7,079 nt of DNA from the NCBI GenBank assembly GCA_963588535.1, contig CAVAII010000062.1:1-7079 (forward strand), written 5' to 3'. Shown here in pieces: positions 1-5,894 of the stretch (position 1 is its first letter; each line of letters opens with the position of its first letter). This DNA comes from Scybalousia_A sp963588535. GTDB lineage: Bacteria; Bacteroidota; Bacteroidia; Bacteroidales; P3. A program made the translations under genes and the position numbers. Below the pieces are notes generated by a model. It had not been told where the DNA came from and searched no databases. It worked only from the letters and a program-made list of their open reading frames with translations.

Positions 1-65
1 TTTCCCTCACCGCCTTTATCGGTGCAAAGCCCTTTGGCTTTTGTTTTAACTATTTGTTTTGACAT
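1..65 (-). CDS. N-terminal fragment of an unrecognised protein, cut by the window edge
   Basis: Reading the minus strand from the ATG at 65-63 gives 21 open codons to the window edge, MSKQIVKTKAKGLCTDKGGE followed by G. The start is preceded by an A-rich leader (a run of eight A, then GTTTGATTAAAAATC), which matches the A-rich leaders of the other genes here. The peptide is lysine-rich and I do not recognise the family. It lies downstream of a terminator-like hairpin, so it probably belongs to a separate transcription unit. The opposite strand is also open from 1 to 90, but it has no start in view and reads less like protein. Calling this a gene is an inference from start context and codon appearance only. 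Confidence 0.4.
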   Translation of the reverse strand, partial: MSKQIVKTKAKGLCTDKGGEG

Positions 66-162
66 GATTTTTAATCAAACTTTTTTTTGACCCTACCCTC
101 ACAACTGCGTGAAGGTTTCTTGTCTAAAGTTTGACAATGCAAAGATTATAGCCGTAGAGCCA
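66..162 (-). promoter_or_regulatory. Probable leader region of the left-edge gene
   Basis: This stretch lies upstream of the partial gene on the minus strand. It contains a near-match to the Bacteroidota -7 element (AATCTTTG, 7 of 8 against TAnnTTTG) at 147-140, with no convincing -33 partner. Further downstream, at about 117-98, the minus strand can form a small hairpin: CC and TCAC pair with GTGA and GG around a GCAGTT loop, with one bulged T. An A-rich tract precedes the ATG. Together these suggest a promoter and 5' leader, but each signal is weak. I do not recognise a known riboswitch. Confidence 0.25.
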
Positions 163-297
163 TTACTACACCCTTGAAACTAAAAAAAATTTTAATAAAA
201 TAGTTAAAAGACTGATTAATAGAGAGAAAAAAATAAAAAAAATTAGATAGATAAAAACAAAAAAGGGTGTAGTAACTATACCCTTGACTACACCTTG
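163..297. repeat. Cluster of ACTACACCCTTG direct and inverted repeats
   Basis: A 12-base unit recurs on the + strand: ACTACACCCTTG at 165-176, ACTATACCCTTG at 275-286 (one mismatch) and ACTACACCTTG at 287-297 (one base shorter). The last two are directly adjacent. A copy in opposite orientation, AAGGGTGTAGT, is at 263-273. The arms 163-175 and 263-275 form a perfect 13-bp inverted repeat, with a very A-rich interior between them. A further fragment, CACCCT, follows at 298-303. No transposase or target-site duplication is visible. Part of the cluster also builds the terminator hairpin of the neighbouring gene. The repeats are read directly from the sequence; their role is unknown. Confidence 0.7.
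253..285 (-). terminator. Rho-independent-type terminator of the unknown gene
   Basis: On the minus strand, 44 nt after the TAA of the unknown gene, AAGGGT (285-280) pairs with ACCCTT (268-263). After one A/C mismatch, TAG pairs with CTA around a three-base loop. The hairpin is followed at once by a T-rich run, about T6-G-T5, down to 253. This is the classic intrinsic terminator layout for transcription toward lower coordinates. The + strand has no T-run after the hairpin, so the orientation is clear. The stem is built from the repeat unit described for this region. Confidence 0.65.
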
Positions 298-328
298 CAC
301 CCTAATACTATACTTTTTAGTGCTATTT

Positions 329-1315
329 TTATTGTTGTATATAATGTTCACGTACTAAGTTGTAAATGCGATAGCAAATTTTATCCTCTTTGCTTAAGCC
401 TGATAATAAAGTTTCATCAAAGTTATCAAAGTTTGGGAATGTAGCCTGTGTGTATTTTTGCGAACATCTACCACCATCGTTTATTACCTTCCCACTCTCA
501 TCTCGTACCTCTATTGAGTCGAGAAAAATTCGCCAATTAATTCTATCTTGAGGTTGATGTTCCTTTAAGAAACTGTTTATTTTTGTACTTTCTTTTCCAT
601 TTATCAAAGCAACAAAATAAGCAAAACTTCTCAATGAGGCTTTCCATATATATTCATAATTAGTATCTTTCGATTCTTCTAATATTTCCCCTATAGTTAT
701 GTTTTTGTCTGTGTATTCTCTTGATAAATATTTCATAATATCTCCAAAACTTTTTTTCAAGAGGTTATTTATAGAGTTTATTAGAAGTTGTTTTTGTTCA
801 ACAATTTCGGTGGTAGGGTCTTGTTTTGTATTAAGTAATTCCCAAGGGGATGGTTCAAGACAGAAACTTGGCAAGGGATAACCTAAATATTTTCCTATAA
901 TTTTATTTAATTTTAATACTCCTGTCGTTTTCACTCCTTCATAATAAATAGCAGTAAATGTTTTTGTTATTTCTTCGCATACCTGTGCATAAAAACGTTG
1001 ATTTGTTATATCGTCACCACAAAAACGATATGCGTCATTCATCTTTTTATACCATGTACACATATAATAAAGTAAATCTTCTTTTTTTTCTATAATCTCT
1101 TTTACTCGAAAGAAGTGGTCTTTAAAATTGTCTGCTAAAAGTTCTTTATCTATTATGCGATAATTTACAAAGTTATTCTTAGTCCAATAAGATNNNNNNN
1201 NNNACGTAATTTTATCTAAACACTCTGTGAAATCTATATGTTTAACTATTTCCTTAATAGGTTTTGTATTTATTGCTGTCTCTATATCTTTTAGGTTCTC
1301 ATATCTATCTTCCAT
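329..1315 (-). CDS. Hypothetical protein, interrupted by an assembly gap
   Basis: I do not recognise this family. About 328 residues are readable if the ten N bases are taken at face value: 37 before the gap and 287 after it, with four undefined. The true length across the gap is unknown, and it is not proven that both sides belong to one protein. The product looks soluble: no signal peptide or membrane segment, rich in Lys, Glu, Tyr and Phe, probably mostly helical, with an N-terminal acidic/basic stretch and a C-terminus ending in REHYIQQ. No catalytic motif is evident. I chose the ATG at 1315 over an in-frame TTG at 1336 because the TTG lies inside the -7 promoter element. The gene follows the ABC permease by 37 nt but has its own promoter and terminator, so it is probably a monocistronic accessory gene rather than part of the upstream operon. 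Confidence 0.7.
   Translation of the reverse strand: MEDRYENLKDIETAINTKPIKEIVKHIDFTECLDKITXXXXSYWTKNNFVNYRIIDKELLADNFKDHFFRVKEIIEKKEDLLYYMCTWYKKMNDAYRFCGDDITNQRFYAQVCEEITKTFTAIYYEGVKTTGVLKLNKIIGKYLGYPLPSFCLEPSPWELLNTKQDPTTEIVEQKQLLINSINNLLKKSFGDIMKYLSREYTDKNITIGEILEESKDTNYEYIWKASLRSFAYFVALINGKESTKINSFLKEHQPQDRINWRIFLDSIEVRDESGKVINDGGRCSQKYTQATFPNFDNFDETLLSGLSKEDKICYRIYNLVREHYIQQ
1194..1203. other. Assembly gap (10 N)
   Basis: Ten consecutive N bases lie inside the unknown gene. A round number such as ten is often a scaffolding placeholder, so the real distance and the reading frame across it are uncertain. Both flanks read as plausible protein in the same frame when the gap is counted as exactly ten. 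Confidence 0.98.
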
Positions 1316-1333
1316 AGTCTCTTTTATTTTTTG

Positions 1334-1341
1334 CAAAGTTA
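1334..1341 (-). promoter_or_regulatory. Bacteroidota-type -7 promoter element (TAACTTTG)
   Basis: The minus strand reads TAACTTTG, a full match to the Bacteroidota primary-sigma -7 consensus TAnnTTTG. It sits between the stop of the ABC permease and the ATG at 1315 of the unknown gene. Eighteen bases, A-rich, separate it from that ATG, which leaves room for a short untranslated leader. No TTG/TTTG is seen at the usual spacing for a -33 element; the nearest TTTG is 29 bases upstream. The element shows that the unknown gene can be transcribed independently and argues against the upstream TTG start. Confidence 0.6.
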
Positions 1342-1352
1342 ATATATAACTA

Positions 1353-2417
1353 TTATCTCTGTTTTACGTCCAAAGTCTGTCTAATGGCGTTGCCTAAGAG
1401 GAAGAATGAAAGCACCAAGATCATTATCGCAAGACCTGGAATGATAGCCATATAGGCGGCGTCTAAGATAATATAACCATAGTTTTCTTTTATCATTGTT
1501 CCCCAAGATGGCATCGGCGGTTGAACTCCTATTCCCAAAAAGGAAAGACCAGATTCTTGCAAGATAGCAGTAGCAAAATTCGAGGCAATGATAACTGTTA
1601 CCGATCCAACTACATTAGGTAGGATATGTTTTAGGATTATCCTTAGATTAGAGAAACCCAACGCTTTACCGACTAGAACGAACTCTTTTTGTTTCAAACT
1701 CATTACCTGACCACGAACCATACGTGCTATATCAACCCACATAGTCAAGCCAACGGCAACAAAGACCTGCCAAAAACCTTTACCCAAAGCGAAAGTAATA
1801 GCAATAACCAATAGAATAGTCGGCATAGACCATACGACATTGATAATCCACATAATGATATTATCCACTACGCCACCATAATAACCTGCTATTGCACCCA
1901 AAGTTATACCAATAACCAAAGCAATAAATATAGCAATCAAACCAACGCTTAGACTTACACGAGTACCGATTAACAATTGCGATAGAAGGTCTCTACCATA
2001 TCGGTCAGTACCTAAATAGTATTTCCTCTCTACTATCTTGTATTTGGTGTTTGGCTTTAAGGTTAGGATTTCGCCATTGTTAGGATTATCGCCTGTAAAT
2101 AATTCGTAGTTAAGTGTTCCATCTTTTTGAATATCATATCTGTATATAGGTATATTAGTAGTAACGGAAGGAGTGCCAAACAGCATATTGCGAAAGAAAT
2201 GTTTGATAGCGTTCTCTTTTTTTACCTTTCTGCCGTTATCTATTTGAAGCATTTTGACCTTAAAGCCAGGTTTCTTTATAGATAATTCCAAGTGCTGTTC
2301 GTTAGCGTAAGGTGTCTTGTCAGGAGTAATAGCATAACCCAAGACGGCGACTATTACAAAGACTGTAATCACCGCTAAACACACAATAGCCAAAGGATTT
2401 TTCAACAAACGCTTCAC
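1353..2417 (-). CDS. ABC transporter permease, OppC/DppC type
   Basis: This is an inner-membrane permease subunit of a peptide/nickel-type ABC importer, 354 residues. One N-terminal membrane helix (about 10-30) is followed by a long periplasmic segment (about 31-135), then the family signature LGTDRYGRDLLSQLL (135-149) and five more helices (about 154-179, 185-211, 215-231, 268-287, 315-342). The EAA-like cytoplasmic loop that contacts the ATPase is at about 249-269 (GKALGFSN, then KHILPN), and QPPMPSWGTMI is at 299-309. It is longer than E. coli OppC (about 300 residues) because of the periplasmic insert. The start is GTG, sharing one base with the TAG stop of the DUF59 gene (TAGTG), so translation is probably coupled. 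No OppB-type partner, ATPase or binding protein is in the window. The substrate is unknown; peptides are a family-level guess. Confidence 0.9.
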   Translation of the reverse strand: MKRLLKNPLAIVCLAVITVFVIVAVLGYAITPDKTPYANEQHLELSIKKPGFKVKMLQIDNGRKVKKENAIKHFFRNMLFGTPSVTTNIPIYRYDIQKDGTLNYELFTGDNPNNGEILTLKPNTKYKIVERKYYLGTDRYGRDLLSQLLIGTRVSLSVGLIAIFIALVIGITLGAIAGYYGGVVDNIIMWIINVVWSMPTILLVIAITFALGKGFWQVFVAVGLTMWVDIARMVRGQVMSLKQKEFVLVGKALGFSNLRIILKHILPNVVGSVTVIIASNFATAILQESGLSFLGIGVQPPMPSWGTMIKENYGYIILDAAYMAIIPGLAIMILVLSFFLLGNAIRQTLDVKQR

Positions 2418-2731
2418 TACAATATATCTAATTCCATTTTCGCCTCATCGGATAACATACGGATATCCCAAGCAGGTTCAAAAGTCAATTGAACTTGTAC
2501 ATTCTTAACGCCATCTACACCTTTTACTGCCTCTTCTACCATCTTTGGCAAATCCTCTGCAACAGGACAGTTAGGAGCAGTTAGAGTCATAACTATCAAA
2601 ACAAACAAATTATCGTCTATATCCAGTTTATAAATCAATCCCATATCCCAAATATTTACTGGTATCTCAGGGTCGTAGATTGTCTTTAATACTTGGATTA
2701 TCCTATCTCGTAAAACTTCTTTTTCGTCCAT
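2417..2731 (-). CDS. DUF59/MIP18-family Fe-S cluster assembly protein (SufT/YitW-like)
   Basis: This 104-residue protein is a stand-alone DUF59 (FeS_assembly_P) domain, the family that includes SufT, YitW, PaaD and eukaryotic MIP18/CIA2, which help mature Fe-S proteins. The signature DPEIPVNIWDMGLIY spans residues 20-34. The conserved cysteine, Cys55, lies in TAPNCPVAED, and the tail carries the usual FEPAWDIRML pattern (about 84-93). Length fits the small single-domain members. It starts 11 nt after sufE and overlaps the ABC permease start by one base, so it sits in the middle of a tight three-gene cluster. Pairing with sufE supports a role in cluster assembly or delivery. The exact client proteins cannot be told from sequence, and PaaD-like phenylacetate functions are unlikely because no paa genes are nearby. 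Confidence 0.9.
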   Translation of the reverse strand: MDEKEVLRDRIIQVLKTIYDPEIPVNIWDMGLIYKLDIDDNLFVLIVMTLTAPNCPVAEDLPKMVEEAVKGVDGVKNVQVQLTFEPAWDIRMLSDEAKMELDIL

Positions 2732-2742
2732 TTCTTTTCTTG

Positions 2743-3171
2743 TTATTTCGATTGTTTCTGTGCGACAAATGCCATAGCGTATAGTTTTATCTGCTTAACC
2801 ATAGACCAAAGTCCGTTAGAACGAGTAGGGGATAAGTGCTGCGTTAAACCTATCTTATCAATAAAAGAAAGATCTGTATCTTGAACGTCCTCAGGTCTTT
2901 GATTGTTGAAAACTCTTAACAGCAAAGTAATGATACCTTTGGTGATTACGGCATCGGAGTCAGCAGTTATCTCCATAACATCGCCATTCATTTTGGCAGA
3001 TACCCAAACCTTAGACTGACAACCTTTGATTAAATTGTTTTCATTTTTTTCTTTTTCGTCTATCATAGGACATCCCTCGCCTAACTCTATAAGGTAGTTG
3101 TATTTGTCCATCCAATCGTCAAACATAGAGAACTCTTGTATTATTTCTTGCTCTATCTCTTGTATTGTCAT
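2743..3171 (-). CDS. sufE: SufE, cysteine-desulfuration sulfur acceptor
   Basis: SufE takes persulfide sulfur from the cysteine desulfurase SufS and passes it to the SufBCD scaffold during Fe-S cluster assembly in the cytoplasm. The 142-residue protein matches the family in length (about 140). The acceptor cysteine is Cys51 in KGCQSKVW, the same position as in E. coli SufE. ELGEGCPMID (29-38) is also typical, as is the middle-region stretch ADSDAVITKGIITLLL (70-85). The start is ATG after an A-rich leader (CATTATAATCAA). The DUF59 gene follows after 11 nt. The sufBCDS genes are not in the window, so the main suf operon must be elsewhere if present. Confidence 0.95.
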   Translation of the reverse strand: MTIQEIEQEIIQEFSMFDDWMDKYNYLIELGEGCPMIDEKEKNENNLIKGCQSKVWVSAKMNGDVMEITADSDAVITKGIITLLLRVFNNQRPEDVQDTDLSFIDKIGLTQHLSPTRSNGLWSMVKQIKLYAMAFVAQKQSK

Positions 3172-3234
3172 TTGATTATAATGTTTTTGTCTTTCTTATT
3201 ATACTTATAAATATATTTGTTATTGTTAGGAATC

Positions 3235-4740
3235 CTACATATTGTTGATTTTTAGGATTTCTTCTATAAATTTTCTATCATTAGACAAGCGTGGAACCTT
3301 ATGTTGTCCGCCTAATTTCTGTTTTTGTTTCATCCAGTTGTAGAAAGTATTCTCTTTTGCTTTAATCACAACAGGTAGTTGAAGTACAAGATCTTTGTAT
3401 CTCTTTGCATCGTAGTCGGAATTAGTGTTGCGAAGGGATTTATCTAATATCTCGGTAAATTTTTCCAAATCATCGGGGTCTTGTTCAAACTCCACAACCC
3501 ATTGATGCATAGGTTTATTAGTCTGTTTATCGTAGAGAGGAGCACCTGTGTAGTCTTTGATAATAGCATTAGTAGCGTGAGCGGCAATAGACATTGCTTT
3601 GTCGGAATTGTTTACTATAACCTCCTCGCCACACATATTGATAAAGTTCTTTGTTCTACCAGTTATCTTGAAACGATAAGGATATTTCTCGGTAAACTCG
3701 ATAGTATCGCCAATCATATAACGCCAAAGTCCGCCATTAGTGGAAATTATCATGGCGTAGTTCTTGTTTAACTCAACGTCTGCTAAGTTAATTGTCTTAG
3801 GATTAGGATTCTCCAAGTCGTTGAAGTCAATAAATTCGTAGTATATACCATAATCTAATAGGAGTAACAGACTTGAATGATCTATGGAGTCTTGCAAGCC
3901 AAAGAAACCCTCAGAGGCGTTGTAGGTTTCCATATAATTAACCGAGGAAGGCAACAAAGAGGAGTATAGTTTTTGATAAGGTTTGAAACTTACGCCACCA
4001 TGAAAATATACCTCCAATTCTGGCCAAACTTCTTTGATACTCTTGCCTGTGTAGTCGATTATTCCTTTCAACAATACGCTCATCCAAGACGGCACACCCG
4101 AAAGAGAGGTTACGTTTTGGCTATTTACGCTGTGTATCATCTTGTGTAATTTTTCTTCCCAGTCAGGTAAAAGGGCTATTTCCTTTTTTGGAACTCTGTA
4201 GAACTCAGCCCATAAAGGTAAGTTGTCAATTAGGATAGCCGATACGTCTCCTAAGAATATGTCGCTCACGGATTTGTCCATTTGTGGCGAACCTCCTAAG
4301 GCTAATTGCGAACCATTAAAGATGTTTGTATCAGGATAATTGTTGCAATATAAGGCTAACATATCTTTTCCGCCTTTATAATGACAATCTTCTAACGACT
4401 CCTTGCTAACAGGTATATATTTGCAACGAGTAGAGGTAGTTCCAGAGGATTTAGAGAACCATTTGATCTCCGTATTCCACAATACATTCTGCTCTCCCTT
4501 CAAGATACGATCAAAAAAAGGTAAAAGCGATTCGTAAGTATTAATCGGAACACGTTTGGCATAGATCTCCTCATTGGTAATACTCTTATAATCATAGTAT
4601 CTTCCCCAAACAGTGTCTTTTGCTGCAGTAATCAAGGACTCAAATACCTTATGCTGCGTATCAATAGGATTCTTCATAAACTGTTCTATTTGTGGAATCC
4701 TACGTAACATTATCTTGTTTATTATACTATTGAAAGGCAT
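3235..4740 (-). CDS. GH3 auxin-responsive promoter family protein (acyl-adenylating amido synthetase)
   Basis: This 501-residue protein belongs to the GH3 branch of the ANL adenylate-forming superfamily. Plant members activate carboxylic acids such as jasmonate or auxin with ATP and join them to amino acids; bacterial substrates are largely unknown. The ATP-binding motif SSGTTSTRCKYIP is at 98-110, YNASEG at 273-278 and STNGGLWRYMIGD at 333-345 (the GH3 version of the YxxGD region). GRTKNFINMCGEEV (361-374) forms the hinge to the C-terminal domain, which ends with LGGQHKVPRLSNDR (476-489). All three nucleotide-binding motifs are intact, so it is probably active. No signal peptide or membrane helix is seen. 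It starts 77 nt after the LptF/G-type permease and ends 63 nt before sufE, with no clear terminator or promoter in either gap. The neighbours do not reveal the substrate. Confidence 0.93.
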   Translation of the reverse strand: MPFNSIINKIMLRRIPQIEQFMKNPIDTQHKVFESLITAAKDTVWGRYYDYKSITNEEIYAKRVPINTYESLLPFFDRILKGEQNVLWNTEIKWFSKSSGTTSTRCKYIPVSKESLEDCHYKGGKDMLALYCNNYPDTNIFNGSQLALGGSPQMDKSVSDIFLGDVSAILIDNLPLWAEFYRVPKKEIALLPDWEEKLHKMIHSVNSQNVTSLSGVPSWMSVLLKGIIDYTGKSIKEVWPELEVYFHGGVSFKPYQKLYSSLLPSSVNYMETYNASEGFFGLQDSIDHSSLLLLLDYGIYYEFIDFNDLENPNPKTINLADVELNKNYAMIISTNGGLWRYMIGDTIEFTEKYPYRFKITGRTKNFINMCGEEVIVNNSDKAMSIAAHATNAIIKDYTGAPLYDKQTNKPMHQWVVEFEQDPDDLEKFTEILDKSLRNTNSDYDAKRYKDLVLQLPVVIKAKENTFYNWMKQKQKLGGQHKVPRLSNDRKFIEEILKINNM

Positions 4741-4817
4741 ATCTCTTTATCTCGTTTTTATTTCTACTCTTATTGTCTTTAACGTATTATGTGCTTGTTT
4801 AAGTATATTTTATCTTG

Positions 4818-5894
4818 TTATTTTGGTGCTATTCTTAGCAGAAATATCGCTATTAGGCTATACAGAGTCAATGGTATCACAGGTGCAAGAATAGGAGAGA
4901 GCGTTCCGTTAGTTGTGGAGGCGTTGAATACCTTCATTAATAATATTAACGAAAACGCTAAGCCAATACCTACTGCCAAATTCAAACCTGTACCACCTCG
5001 TTTCTTTTTGCACGACAATGTAACGCCAATTATAGTCAATATTATATAAGCCAAAGGATTGAACAATCGTTGATATTTCTCTATCATTAGATCTCGTACC
5101 TTTGAAGTCCCTTTCATTCTCTCTCTTTCTATTGTTTTGTTCAGTCCGTTAAAATCTAATTGATCTATTTTAAGGATATTGTTAAAGTCTTTCGGCTCTA
5201 AATGATTCAAAGTAAGCACTGTATCCATTGCAAAATACAATTCCTCTTTCTCTTTATTTACTTTGCGAACATTATAGTTGTATACTTTCCAAACTTTCTT
5301 AATAGAATCGTAAGTAATCATATCGGCATAGATTTTCTCTCTTACCTCGTTACCCCTGAAAGTCTCCTGAGTAAACATATATCCTTGCGAAGTATGGTTA
5401 TTGAAGTGATGGACATAGACTTGCGTAGAATCGGAAGTTTGGATATGAATATCGATAAAGGCATTATTGAATTTGTCTCTATAATACTTTTGTTCAAAAT
5501 TATAGATGTTTATATTAACCTGAGGAATCAGGAAATTGGACAAATACAATCCGAAAACACCCAACACAACGGAGGAAATAATAAACGGACGCAACAACCT
5601 ATGAAAAGAAATACCGCTACAAAGTATAGCAACAATCTCAGAATTAGAAGTTAGTTTGCTTGTAACGAAAATAACTGCAATAAAAAAGAAAAGATAGCCG
5701 AACATATTGATATAATGTGGAATAACATTAAGGTAATAATCGAACATTACCGCACTTATCGGGGCATTATGGTCAATAAAGTCGTCCAATTTGCTACTTA
5801 GATCAAATACCACGATGATAAATGATAAAAGTGCTATGGCAACAAAGAAAGTTCCTAATACTTTTCTTATTATATACCAGTCTATTTTCTTCAT
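4818..5894 (-). CDS. LptF/LptG (YjgP/YjgQ) family permease
   Basis: This is an inner-membrane component of the lipopolysaccharide transporter, which with LptB extracts LPS from the inner membrane. The 358-residue protein has the family layout: three N-terminal helices (about 12-31, 62-80, 102-124), a large periplasmic beta-rich domain (about 125-275), and three C-terminal helices (about 278-296, 304-322, 332-354). SNSEIVAILCSGIS (83-96) matches the cytoplasmic coupling loop, and LFNPLAYIILTIIG (277-290) opens the second half. I chose the ATG at 5894 because it gives the typical MKKIDWYII start and an ATGA overlap with the tgt stop; an in-frame GTG 39 nt upstream would add 13 unconserved-looking residues. 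Sequence alone does not tell me whether it is LptF or LptG, so no symbol is given. Its partner permease is not in the window. Confidence 0.93.
   Translation of the reverse strand: MKKIDWYIIRKVLGTFFVAIALLSFIIVVFDLSSKLDDFIDHNAPISAVMFDYYLNVIPHYINMFGYLFFFIAVIFVTSKLTSNSEIVAILCSGISFHRLLRPFIISSVVLGVFGLYLSNFLIPQVNINIYNFEQKYYRDKFNNAFIDIHIQTSDSTQVYVHHFNNHTSQGYMFTQETFRGNEVREKIYADMITYDSIKKVWKVYNYNVRKVNKEKEELYFAMDTVLTLNHLEPKDFNNILKIDQLDFNGLNKTIERERMKGTSKVRDLMIEKYQRLFNPLAYIILTIIGVTLSCKKKRGGTGLNLAVGIGLAFSLILLMKVFNASTTNGTLSPILAPVIPLTLYSLIAIFLLRIAPK

Noticed and set aside
166..351. Minus-strand frame of 61 codons that would encode a small hydrophobic peptide
   Set aside because: It begins at a GTG inside the 3' end of the unknown gene and runs through the terminator and repeats. 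Its membrane-like stretch is just the translation of A/T homopolymer runs.
3172..3234. Possible promoter for sufE (TATATTTA on the minus strand) and a short TAGGA/TCCTA palindrome at the GH3 stop
   Set aside because: The -7 match misses the final G, has no -33 partner, and AT-rich DNA gives such matches easily. The palindrome is only 5 bp per arm and has no T-run after it, so it is not a terminator.
5202..5654. Plus-strand open frame of 150 codons
   Set aside because: It lies antisense and entirely within the LptF/G-type permease gene, whose protein is well supported, and its translation resembles no family. The other plus-strand frames (699-881, 3481-3771, 4613-4894, 4789-5049) are antisense to, or mostly overlap, supported genes and were dropped for the same reason.
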